A stretch of DNA of 9,707 nucleotides from Alphaproteobacteria bacterium (GCA_003131925.1 PKWC01000159.1:1-9707); one strand, 5' to 3'. Positions 1-6,069 are shown, counted from the first letter of the stretch. Numbers and translations are program-made. The notes: generated by a model not told the origin, from the sequence alone.

Positions 1-136
1 TCACAGGCTCGAAAGCGGGAACCCAGATGTACCGCGTTCCGAAAAAATGCTCCGGCAGTTTCCCACCTGGGTCGGCCCTCATCGGTTGGTTTTCCACGCG
101 TTCGACGATGCATTTTGTTGCAGTGGGTTGTGGCAT
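1..136 (-). CDS. Possible N-terminal part of an unknown protein, running off the left edge
   Basis: On the minus strand an open frame starts at an ATG (134-136) and stays open to the window edge, giving 45 residues. The translation reads like ordinary protein: it begins MPQPTATKCIVERVENQP and includes PEHFFGTRYIWVPAFEP. I do not recognise the family. No strong ribosome binding site precedes this ATG; the nearest purine-rich stretch (GAGGGAAG) is more than 15 bases away, and an in-frame ATG at 80-82 is an alternative start. If real, the gene is divergent from the hydrolase at 317, with the palindrome at 183-198 between them. The opposite-strand frames here look like antisense shadows. Confidence is limited because only the first residues are visible. 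Confidence 0.42.
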   Translation of the reverse strand, partial: MPQPTATKCIVERVENQPMRADPGGKLPEHFFGTRYIWVPAFEPV

Positions 137-174
137 GGACGAATTTGCGATGGGCTTCCCTCGCAAGGCTTTAC

Positions 175-205
175 GTCTGGGTCCCCGCGTTCGCGGGGAT
201 GACAC
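175..205. repeat. Short intergenic palindrome (CCCCGCG TT CGCGGGG) of a dispersed repeat type
   Basis: A perfect 7-bp inverted repeat, CCCCGCG at 183-189 and CGCGGGG at 192-198, sits within TCTGGGT...ATGACAC. Read through, it translates as VWVPAFAGMT on one strand and HPRERGDPD on the other. From memory these are frequent spurious peptides in alphaproteobacterial and other proteobacterial genomes, because this palindrome is scattered between genes. It can form a tight hairpin. It has no T-run, so it is not a classical terminator. It lies between the putative minus-strand gene and the hydrolase gene. Confidence 0.7.
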
Positions 206-316
206 GCTTTGTATACGGAGAGCCCTGGGGCTTGGCGGTTCATCTTTCTTGGCACGCTTGCCACGGGGCGATTTGCGTGACGATGATGGCGCGGCACAGG
301 TGTTGAAGGCTCGTTC

Positions 317-1162
317 ATGTTTGTAGATATCGCCGGCGCGCGGATTTTTTTCGACACGGTGGGCTCGGGCCTCGCCATCGATGGCGAGCGCATGGTGGAG
401 AAGCCGGCGCTCATCGTCATGCATGGCGGCCCGGGCTTCGATCATTCCATGATGCGGCCCTATTTCGACCGCTTCGCCGATACGCACCAGGTCGTCTACA
501 TCGATCATCGCGGCAATGGCCGCTCGACCGGCGCATCGGACAGCTGGACGCTCGCGCAATGGGGCGACGACGTGAAGGCGCTCTGCGATGCGCTGGGCAT
601 CGAGAAGCCGGTGGTCTACGGAAATTCGTTCGGCGGGATGGTGGCGATTTCGTACGCCGCGCGCCATCCCGGTCATCCCGCGAAGCTGATCCTGTCTTCG
701 ACGGCGGCGCGCATGCATTTCGACGACACGTTTCGCATGTTGGAGGAACGCGGCGGCCCCGAGGCGCGCGCCATTGCCGAGCGCTTCTGGGTGACGGCGG
801 ATGCCGCGACGATGGCCGACTACATGCGGGTCTGCATGCCCTTCTACAATCCGGGCGATGCGGAGGGCCAGGCGGCAGCGCGCCGGCGGGCCATCTTTCG
901 CTTCGACGTCACGCGCCATTTTGCACTGGGCGAAATGCGCAGCATGGATGCGCGCGCCGCACTGGCGAGGATCCGCTGTCCGACGCTCGTCACGGTTGGT
1001 ACCTACGATCCCATCACGCCCGTCGCCTGCGCCGAGGAGATCCACGCGGCGCTGCCCGCCGGCATTTCCCGACTCGAAATTTTCGACGGCGCAGGCCATG
1101 GCGTGCATCGGGATCGGCCCGACGAGGCGGAGCGCGTGATGCGCGCATTCCTCGCATCATGA
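317..1162 (+). CDS. Alpha/beta hydrolase, proline iminopeptidase-like
   Basis: This is a 281-residue alpha/beta-hydrolase, probably cytoplasmic, since no signal peptide is seen. HGGPG at residues 36-40 is the oxyanion-hole motif typical of the proline iminopeptidase/tricorn-interacting factor F1 group (peptidase family S33). The nucleophile elbow GNSFGG (102-107) places catalytic Ser104. Asp231 in GTYDPITP and His261 in GAGHGVHRDRP complete the triad. Residues 130-205 form the helical cap. The length is slightly short of typical iminopeptidases, so it may act on another amide or ester. The start at 317 is supported by AAGG at 306-309, seven bases upstream. Its stop overlaps the start of the transporter (ATGA at 1159-1162), so the two are very probably co-transcribed and translationally coupled. 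The fold is certain; the substrate is inferred. Confidence 0.9.
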   Translation: MFVDIAGARIFFDTVGSGLAIDGERMVEKPALIVMHGGPGFDHSMMRPYFDRFADTHQVVYIDHRGNGRSTGASDSWTLAQWGDDVKALCDALGIEKPVVYGNSFGGMVAISYAARHPGHPAKLILSSTAARMHFDDTFRMLEERGGPEARAIAERFWVTADAATMADYMRVCMPFYNPGDAEGQAAARRRAIFRFDVTRHFALGEMRSMDARAALARIRCPTLVTVGTYDPITPVACAEEIHAALPAGISRLEIFDGAGHGVHRDRPDEAERVMRAFLAS

Positions 1163-2466
1163 GCGTGACGTCTCCGCGGCTTTCTTCGCGCAACGTCGCC
1201 GCCGCGATCGCCGGCAACGCGCTCGAATTCTACGATTTTGTCACCTACGCGTTCTTCGCGGTGCAGATCGGGCGCGTCTTCTTTCCCGCGTACAGCGAAT
1301 ATGGAAGCCTGATGCTGTCTCTAGGGACCTTCGGCGCGGGCTTCGCGATGCGGCCGATCGGCGGCATCCTGATCGGGCGATACGCGGATCGCGTGGGGCG
1401 GAAGCCCGCGATGATTCTCAGTCTCGCGCTCATGGGTGCGGCGGTTCTCGCCGTCGCCGTCATTCCTTCCTATGCCGCGATCGGCGTCGCAGCGCCCGTG
1501 CTGGTGGTGATCGCACGCATGGCGCAGGGCTTCGCGCTGGGGGGCCAGGTGGGATCCACCACGGCGTTCCTGATGGAAGCGGCGCCGCTATCGCAGCGTG
1601 GCGTCTACACAGCGTGGCAGGGCGGCAGCCAGTATTGCGCCAGCCTTGCGGGCGGCATCGTCGGCATTCTTCTGTCCAGCCTTCTCGATGCGGATCAGCT
1701 TCAGGCCTATGGCTGGCGCATCGCCTTTGCGCTCGGCGCGCTGACCCTGCCGTTCGGTCTTTTTCTCATCCGCAATGTGCCGGAGACCTTGAACAGGTCG
1801 GCTGATACGTCCGTGGATGCAGCGGCCGGCGGGGATTGGGCACTGTGCGTCGTTCATCGCCGGGTGATTTTGCTCGGCCTCGTCACGCTCGCGAGTGCTA
1901 CCATCTTCACCTATCTCACCAATTACATGACGACCTTCGCCGAAACCGTGCTGCATCTCGGCAACGCGGTGGCGTTCGGCGCGACCCTCGTCGTCGGCGT
2001 GAGCGGACTCGGCGGAGTCATGTTCGGCGGCTGGCTTTCCGACCGCGTCGGGCGCTGGCCTGTCATGGTATGGCCGCGCGTCGTGTATCTTGTTTTCGTT
2101 TGGCCGCTTTATGCCTGGATCGTGGAGATGCATGGCGCGGCCGCGCTCTACGCCGCCACGGCCGTGCTGGTATTTCTCGGTACGATGAGTTTCGGTCCGT
2201 TTTATGCGGCGCTAACCGAGAGTCTGCCTACGCGCATCCGTGGCAGCGCCGTCGGCACGACCTATGCCATTTCGATCGCGATTTTCGGCGGCAGCGCGCA
2301 GCTCATCGTCACCTGGCTCATCCACATCTCAGGCAATCCACTCGCGCCGGCCTGGTATCTGATCGCGAGCGGCATCTGCGGCGTGATTTCGACCGCAATG
2401 ATGGCGGAGACCGCGCCCGTGCGCGTCGGCCTCGCCCCACGCCCCGCCTCGGCCGCCGCGGAGTAA
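1159..2466 (+). CDS. MFS transporter, metabolite:H+ symporter (MHS)-type
   Basis: A 435-residue inner-membrane transporter with about 12 hydrophobic segments. NALEFYDFVTYAFFA (20-34) is the characteristic first segment of the MHS family (ProP, citrate and alpha-ketoglutarate symporters). The MFS loop motif appears as GRYADRVGRKP (73-83) and again in the second half as GGWLSDRVGRWP (290-301). RMAQGFALGGQVG (120-132) and ESLPTRIRGSAVGTTYA (354-370) are further family signatures. It probably imports a small organic acid, amino-acid derivative or similar compound with protons; the substrate cannot be read from sequence. The ATG at 1159 overlaps the hydrolase stop. The frame is open upstream to 559, but the encoded extension is antisense-like noise inside the hydrolase gene and the MHS signature begins right after this ATG. 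An M20 amidohydrolase follows 142 bases downstream, suggesting import followed by hydrolysis. Confidence 0.92.
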   Translation: MSVTSPRLSSRNVAAAIAGNALEFYDFVTYAFFAVQIGRVFFPAYSEYGSLMLSLGTFGAGFAMRPIGGILIGRYADRVGRKPAMILSLALMGAAVLAVAVIPSYAAIGVAAPVLVVIARMAQGFALGGQVGSTTAFLMEAAPLSQRGVYTAWQGGSQYCASLAGGIVGILLSSLLDADQLQAYGWRIAFALGALTLPFGLFLIRNVPETLNRSADTSVDAAAGGDWALCVVHRRVILLGLVTLASATIFTYLTNYMTTFAETVLHLGNAVAFGATLVVGVSGLGGVMFGGWLSDRVGRWPVMVWPRVVYLVFVWPLYAWIVEMHGAAALYAATAVLVFLGTMSFGPFYAALTESLPTRIRGSAVGTTYAISIAIFGGSAQLIVTWLIHISGNPLAPAWYLIASGICGVISTAMMAETAPVRVGLAPRPASAAAE

Positions 2467-2495
2467 TTAGCTTGCGCGCGAAGAAGAAAAAAGAA

Positions 2496-2590
2496 TTTAG
2501 CGCAGAGGACGCAGAGGATGCGCAGAGGACGCAGGGTAGGAATCGCGCGTCTCTGGCGCGCAAACTTTTTCCCGCGCCCCCTGCGCTAAA
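2496..2590. repeat. Inverted-repeat element, copy 1
   Basis: The gap between the transporter and the M20 gene holds an element bounded by TTTAGCGCAG (2496-2505) and its exact reverse complement CTGCGCTAAA (2581-2590). The left arm contains AGCGCAGAGGACGCAGAGG, followed by a near repeat of the same unit up to 2535. An inner GC-rich inverted repeat (GCGCG...CGCGC, about 2544-2560) lies at the centre. The 37-base left arm (2499-2535) differs from that of copy 2 (3861-3897) at only two positions. The right arm is shorter than in copy 2. The right end lies eight bases before the Shine-Dalgarno GGAGG of the M20 gene. Purine-rich GCAGAGGACGCAGAG strings are, from memory, widespread between genes in environmental bacteria; their function is unknown to me. 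Confidence 0.8.
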
Positions 2591-2608
2591 ATTTTTTGGA
2601 GGCATGTG

Positions 2609-3826
2609 ATGACTGAACGGCTGGATGCGGAAATCTGGATCGAGGCGGGGCGGGAGCTGCTGCCGGAAATGATCGCCCTTCGCCGGGCCATTCACGCGGA
2701 GCCGGAGCTCGGGCTCAGGACTCCCGCGACGACGGCGAAGGCGAAAGAGGCGCTCGCCGGCCTGCCGCTCGAATTCTTCGATGGACCTTCGACCACCGGT
2801 TTCGTCGCGCGGCTTTCCGGCCCCGCCAATGGTCGCACCGTGCTCTTGCGCGGCGACATGGACGCGTTGCCGCTCAGCGAAGACACGGGGCTTCCCTTCG
2901 CCTCGCGGAACGAAGGGAAGATGCATGCCTGCGGCCACGACAGCCATGTTGCGATGCTGGCGGGAGCGGCGAAGGCGCTCTGCGCCAACCGCGACCGGCT
3001 CGCGGGATCGGTGCTGTTCATGTTCCAGCCCGGCGAGGAAGGCCATCACGGCGCGCGGTTCATGCTGGAGGACGGACTCATCAATCCGCTGCCCGACGCC
3101 GCCTTTGCGCTGCATGTCTGGCCAAATCTTCCGAGTGGCGTCTTTGCAAGCCGCGCGGGTCCTCTGCTCGCGGCGGCAGACCGCATTCTCATCACTGTAA
3201 CAGGCAAGGGCGGCCACGCCTCGCAGCCCCAATTTGCCGTCGATCCCATACCGGTCGCCTGTGAGATCGTGGCCGCGCTGCAGAGCTTCGTCACGCGGCG
3301 CATTGCGGTCGAGGATCCCGTCGTCATCACCATAGCCCGTATTTCGTCGGGCACGACGAACAATGTCATTCCCGAGATTGCCGAACTGGAAGGCACGGTC
3401 CGCAGCCTGTCGGAATCCTCGCGCGCGCTCGCGCACGAGGGCGTGCGCCGGATTGCCGGAAACATCGCCGCCGCGCACGGTGCGTCAGCTTCGGTGACCA
3501 TCGTTCCGGGGTATCCGGTGACGGTTTGCGACGAACGCGCGGTGAAGCTTGCGCACGCGACCGCGCAGCGTTTGTTCGGCGAGGCGGCGTGGAAGACGCT
3601 TTCAGCGCCGCGGATGGGCGCAGAGGACTTCTCCTACGTGCTCCAGAAAGTTCCAGGAGCCATGCTGAATCTCGGTGCGACGCCCGAGGGAGGTGATCAT
3701 CGAACCTGCTGCGGGCTCCATTCCAACCGCATGGTCCTCGACGAATCCGTCATGGCGCGCGGCGCCGCTATGCACTGTGCGCTCGCGGAAGCGTTCCTGC
3801 AGGACGGATTCCGCGAATCCGGCTGA
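2609..3826 (+). CDS. M20 family metallo-amidohydrolase (N-acyl-amino acid/hippurate hydrolase-like)
   Basis: A 405-residue dinuclear-metal amidohydrolase, probably cytoplasmic, of the M20D group that cleaves N-acyl amino acids, hippurate or related amides. RGDMDALPL (81-89) and MHACGHD (105-111, with Cys108 and His110) carry first metal ligands. PGEEGHHG (141-148) supplies the catalytic glutamate and a ligand. ALHVWP (His169) and CGLHS (His371) complete the site. GKGGHASQP (199-207) marks the lid/dimerisation domain, about residues 185-300. The length is normal for the family. GGAGG at 2598-2602 is six bases before ATG 2609; a GTG at 2606 would add one residue. A repeat element separates it from the transporter, so it may share the operon or have its own signal. 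Convergent with the protease gene downstream. Exact substrate unknown. Confidence 0.93.
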   Translation: MTERLDAEIWIEAGRELLPEMIALRRAIHAEPELGLRTPATTAKAKEALAGLPLEFFDGPSTTGFVARLSGPANGRTVLLRGDMDALPLSEDTGLPFASRNEGKMHACGHDSHVAMLAGAAKALCANRDRLAGSVLFMFQPGEEGHHGARFMLEDGLINPLPDAAFALHVWPNLPSGVFASRAGPLLAAADRILITVTGKGGHASQPQFAVDPIPVACEIVAALQSFVTRRIAVEDPVVITIARISSGTTNNVIPEIAELEGTVRSLSESSRALAHEGVRRIAGNIAAAHGASASVTIVPGYPVTVCDERAVKLAHATAQRLFGEAAWKTLSAPRMGAEDFSYVLQKVPGAMLNLGATPEGGDHRTCCGLHSNRMVLDESVMARGAAMHCALAEAFLQDGFRESG

Positions 3827-3860
3827 GCTTCAAACACGCGGATTTCACGAAGAAAGATTC

Positions 3861-3967
3861 AGCGCAGAGGACGCAGAGGCAGCGCAGAGGACGCAGGAAT
3901 ATCGCGCGCGAAGCGCGCAAAAAACCTTCTGCGTCCACCGCGCATCCCCTGCGTACCCTGCGCTAAA
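3861..3967. repeat. Inverted-repeat element, copy 2 (long imperfect stem)
   Basis: It fills most of the gap between two convergent genes. The left arm (from 3861) and the reverse complement of the right arm (ending 3964) match at 30 of 38 positions by hand alignment, so the element can form one long interrupted stem. The centre holds a second perfect hairpin, GCGCGC GAA GCGCGC at 3904-3918, followed by six A. The outer right end CTGCGCTAAA (3958-3967) is identical to copy 1; the left outer bases are TTC rather than TTT. It ends 19 bases short of the protease stop codon. It could act as a bidirectional transcript end or an RNA processing site, but no hairpin-plus-T-run terminator is present on either strand. 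Confidence 0.8.
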
Positions 3968-3986
3968 CCTTTCTTCCGTCGCTGCT

Positions 3987-5198
3987 TCACTCGTTGCCGG
4001 TGCCACCGCCATTCTGCTCCACATTCGCGGACGCAACCTTCTGCTGTGCGCGCTCGCTGCCGACAATCACGTCGAAAATGCGTTCCTCGCCGTCGCGCCA
4101 CACGCTCACGGGAACGCGCTGTCCCGCCTGTGTGCCCGCTACGGCGAAAGCCAGGTCGTGCGGCGTCGCGATCGGGGCGCCATTGAACGCGGTGATCACA
4201 TCGCCTTGCTTCAGCTCGCCGCGCGCAGCGGGTGAATCCTTCTCCACCACATCGACCAGCACGCCCTTGTCACGGCCGAAGCCGACGGCTTTGGCGAGCG
4301 CGGGTGTCACTTCCTGCATCTGGATACCGAGCCAGCCGCGCGCGACGCGGCCGTGTTCGCGCAGCTGATCGACGACATTGCGAACCACGTCCGAGGGAAT
4401 CGCAAAGCCGATGCCGACGCTGCCGCCCGAGGGCGAATAGATCGCGGTGTCGATGCCGATCACCTGACCCGACTGGTCGAACAGCGGTCCGCCGGAATTT
4501 CCGGGATTGATCGGGGCGTCGATCTGCAGGAAATCGTCGTAGGGGCCGGCGCCGATATCGCGGTTGTCGGCGGAAAGGATTCCCGCGCTGACGCTGCCGC
4601 CGAGCCCGAACGGATTGCCGACAGCGATCACCCAGTCCCCCACCCGGGCCTTCTTCGAATCGCCGAAGGCGAGATAGGGAAGCGGCCTCGATGCGGGGAT
4701 CTTGAGCAGCGCCAGGTCGGTCTTCGTGTCGCGGCCGACGACGCGCGCCGCGACCGTCGCCCCGTCGGCGAGCGTCACCTGGATGTCGGAGGCGTCGTCG
4801 ATGACGTGATTGTTGGTGACCACATAGCCGTTCGGATCGATGATGAAGCCGGAGCCCAGCGCGTGCGTGGGCCGCGCTTTCTGCTGCTGGAGGAGGCGCT
4901 GTGCGCCCGGACCGAGAAACTGCTGCAGCATATCGTTTAGCGGACTGCCCTGCGGCAGCACGAGCTGAGACTGCTTGACCTCCTGCGTTGTGGAGATGTT
5001 CACGACAGCGGGCTTCACCGCGGCGACCAGTTCCGCAAATCCGGGTAGCTTCACCGCGCCGGGGACCGAAATCGGCGGCGGGCTCGTCGCCTGGGCGGCG
5101 GCCAGCCTGGCGATCACGCCGCCGCCGAGAAGGGTTGTTCCTAATAGTGCCGCAGCGATCCTGTTGCGGCGGAATTCGTGCCTGATGCCGTTCGTCAT
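3987..5198 (-). CDS. Deg/HtrA-type serine protease, trypsin-like domain plus one PDZ
   Basis: A 403-residue protease of the HtrA/Deg family (S1C), expected to degrade or process misfolded envelope proteins in the periplasm. Residues 1-37 form a signal peptide or membrane anchor: Arg-rich start, hydrophobic stretch about 14-30, possible cleavage after RLAAAQA. The triad is His131 (VVTNNHVID), Asp161 (TKTDLALLK) and Ser235 (NPGNSGGPLF). One PDZ domain spans about 288-380, with carboxylate-binding loop RGWLGIQ. One PDZ rather than two makes it resemble DegS-like or short Deg proteases rather than DegP; the glutamine-rich segment 73-108 resembles the LA loop. The frame is open up to 5285, but ATG 5198 has GAGG at 5207-5210 and begins directly before the signal sequence. 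It is divergent from tRNA-Arg. No clear heat-shock promoter could be assigned. Confidence 0.92.
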   Translation of the reverse strand: MTNGIRHEFRRNRIAAALLGTTLLGGGVIARLAAAQATSPPPISVPGAVKLPGFAELVAAVKPAVVNISTTQEVKQSQLVLPQGSPLNDMLQQFLGPGAQRLLQQQKARPTHALGSGFIIDPNGYVVTNNHVIDDASDIQVTLADGATVAARVVGRDTKTDLALLKIPASRPLPYLAFGDSKKARVGDWVIAVGNPFGLGGSVSAGILSADNRDIGAGPYDDFLQIDAPINPGNSGGPLFDQSGQVIGIDTAIYSPSGGSVGIGFAIPSDVVRNVVDQLREHGRVARGWLGIQMQEVTPALAKAVGFGRDKGVLVDVVEKDSPAARGELKQGDVITAFNGAPIATPHDLAFAVAGTQAGQRVPVSVWRDGEERIFDVIVGSERAQQKVASANVEQNGGGTGNE

Positions 5199-5227
5199 AG
5201 CCTGAGCCTCGTACCAAGAAATATTGC

Positions 5228-5250
5228 GCGGCCGCTGCCAGGGCGGCCGC
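5228..5250. promoter_or_regulatory. GC-rich inverted repeat in the protease leader
   Basis: Two GCGGCCGC octamers (5228-5235 and 5243-5250), each a palindrome, are separated by seven bases, so they also pair with each other as an 8-bp stem. It lies 30-52 bases upstream of the protease start codon, on the 5' side of its Shine-Dalgarno. In the minus-strand transcript it would form a very stable leader hairpin; as DNA it could be an operator. No T-run follows on either strand, so a terminator is unlikely. The structure is seen; the role is inferred. Confidence 0.45.
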
Positions 5251-5391
5251 ATTCCCAGCAAAATTTGGGTCCTCGGATTACCCACTGCAAGTTTATGTAC
5301 GTGAAAAATTTTTGAGATTCCGGGCTGCGCGCACGTGACCTGCGGGGCTTCGGATTGCTTTTCGGCAATCAGGGTCTACTGTCGCCGGCCT

Positions 5392-5468
5392 GCACCGGTA
5401 GCTCAGCTGGATAGAGCACCAGACTTCGAATCTGGGGGTCGCGGGTTCGAATCCTGTCCGGTGCGCCA
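5392..5468 (+). tRNA. tRNA-Arg (anticodon TCG)
   Basis: A complete 77-base cloverleaf. The acceptor stem is GCACCGG (5392-5398) with CCGGTGC (5458-5464), then G and an encoded CCA (5466-5468). The D arm is GCTC...GAGC (5401-5417). The anticodon stem CCAGA/TCTGG (5419-5423, 5431-5435) encloses CTTCGAA, giving anticodon TCG, which reads CGA and probably other CGN codons. The T arm contains GGTTCGAATCC. Upstream, TTGCTT (5355-5360) and TCTACT (5375-5380) could be weak promoter hexamers; a 6-bp hairpin (GATTGC/GCAATC, 5353-5370) overlaps them. The DNA changes character right after the CCA end, so the gene may be an integration site. Confidence 0.97.
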
Positions 5469-5534
5469 ATTCTACAATATATTTCAGATACTTATAGAAC
5501 TGCCGCGCATCCTACAAAATACCATAATTCTTGT

Positions 5535-5556
5535 GTCAGCCAACTGTCAGCAAACT
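5535..5556. repeat. Tandem 11-mer direct repeat
   Basis: GTCAGCCAACT (5535-5545) is followed directly by GTCAGCAAACT (5546-5556), one mismatch. The pair starts 67 bases after the tRNA CCA end, where accessory binding sites of a tyrosine recombinase or its excision factor are often found; that role is inference only. Confidence 0.55.
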
Positions 5557-5593
5557 CCCGTTCGCCCGCCACTTAGACGAGACACCTTCAATC

Positions 5594-5638
5594 GCGAGCG
5601 ACTTCGAACGGCACGTCGCTCGCCTGCGCATGATGCGC
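5594..5638. repeat. Two adjacent palindromes
   Basis: GCGAGCGAC (5594-5602) pairs perfectly with GTCGCTCGC (5615-5623) around a 12-base loop containing TTCGAA. Directly after comes the 13-base odd palindrome GCGCAT-G-ATGCGC (5626-5638). Either could be a protein-binding site or hairpin. No T-run follows. Confidence 0.5.
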
Positions 5639-5780
5639 GAACGCCCGCACGAGCGGTCAGGGCACATGCCGCCGAGTGTGCTGGGGAGTGGCTCAGTTGG
5701 ACCTCCCGTTTTCAGCGTGGGAGCTTCAAGGGGACGGTTTGCGGGTGTGGGTGGGGTGATTGGGTGGCCAGCGTGGAATA

Positions 5781-5816
5781 GCAATGTGCGGCGCTGGGCG
5801 ATTGAATGCACATTGC
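5781..5816. repeat. 9-bp inverted repeat before the small Cys/His gene
   Basis: GCAATGTGC (5781-5789) is the exact reverse complement of GCACATTGC (5808-5816), with 18 bases between. GCACATTG occurs once more at 5833-5840. If the small gene downstream starts at ATG 5806, the right arm covers its second and later codons and a hairpin would limit translation; as DNA the three boxes could be an operator. Confidence 0.45.
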
Positions 5817-6057
5817 CATCGCGCTTGTGTTCGCACATTGGTTCGAAATCGGGGAAGACAACGTGCACGTCGTGGACAAGCGCGAGCGCAGGCGGATTTA
5901 CCGAGACACCAAGCGGCCTCGCTGCTGCGGCCTGCTCAAACTCCCGTTTCCGGTGCAGTGCTCTCGACGTGCGTCGGTAGAACGTCGCGGTCGGTTCTAT
6001 TGCGGCCTGCACGATCCACAGAGACCCGGGAAAACAACAACGCCACGTAAGAAATAG
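5806..6057 (+). CDS. Small basic Cys/His protein, function unknown
   Basis: An 83-residue frame whose second half looks like real protein: a basic segment DKRERRRIYRDTKR (24-37), then Cys40, Cys41, Cys52, Cys66 and His69 in CC-x10-C-x13-C-x2-H, ending GRFYCGLHDPQRPGK and a Lys/Arg tail. The spacing resembles small zinc-binding proteins with a C-terminal YCxxHDP motif, so zinc or nucleic acid binding is possible; I do not recognise a named family. The start is uncertain: ATG 5806 lacks a clear Shine-Dalgarno, while GTG 5863 has GGGGAA at 5851-5856 and would give a 64-residue protein; GTG 5872 is another choice. It ends 12 bases before the next gene, consistent with one transcript. It could still be a chance frame. 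Confidence 0.42.
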   Translation: MHIAIALVFAHWFEIGEDNVHVVDKRERRRIYRDTKRPRCCGLLKLPFPVQCSRRASVERRGRFYCGLHDPQRPGKTTTPRKK

Positions 6058-6069
6058 ATCAGGCTGTCG

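Larger units (their letters stand above)
5469..5805. other. Gene-poor, repeat-containing stretch after the tRNA
   Basis: No convincing gene is present in about 340 bases. The first 60 or so are AT-rich, unlike the DNA left of the tRNA. Structures seen: a tandem 11-mer (5535-5556), a 9-bp inverted repeat with an adjacent 13-base palindrome (5594-5638), a 5-bp stem CTCCC/GGGAG (5703-5723), and the octamer CTCCCGTT at 5555 and 5703 (a third copy at 5941). The open frames crossing it translate to low-complexity or tRNA-derived peptides. It may be the eroded end of an integrated element or a regulatory region. Confidence 0.6.

Noticed and set aside
27..326. Plus-strand open frames upstream of the hydrolase, including VWVPAFAGMT
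   Set aside because: They are translations of the dispersed palindrome and of the antisense of the possible left-edge gene.
559..1158. N-terminal extension of the MFS frame by 200 codons
   Set aside because: It lies wholly within the hydrolase gene in another frame, is Arg-rich noise, and the MHS signature starts just after ATG 1159.
2499..2535. Purine-rich repeats as a CRISPR or tandem array
   Set aside because: Units are directly adjacent or two bases apart with no spacers, and the whole belongs to an inverted-repeat element found twice.
2318..3478. 386-codon minus-strand frame opposite the M20 gene
   Set aside because: Antisense to a gene with complete catalytic motifs; Arg-rich, no recognisable domain; passes through the repeat element.
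3904..3924. Hairpin GCGCGC-GAA-GCGCGC followed by A6 as a terminator
   Set aside because: The A-run is on the plus strand after the hairpin; on the minus strand the T-run comes before the stem. Neither orientation gives stem then U-run.
5199..5285. Longer start for the protease (29 extra codons)
   Set aside because: The extension runs through the GC-rich inverted repeat and would place unrelated residues before an obvious signal sequence; ATG 5198 has a usable GAGG.
5688..5723. tRNA-like fragment (GTGGCTCAGTTGG followed by a CTCCC/GGGAG stem)
   Set aside because: The D stem lacks its 3' half, there is no T loop and no acceptor stem, so it is not a tRNA and not clearly a tRNA remnant.
5335..5781. 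Open frame of 148 codons crossing the tRNA
   Set aside because: The peptide VAQLDRAPDFESGG and what follows is the well-known spurious translation of a tRNA gene, and the rest has no protein character.
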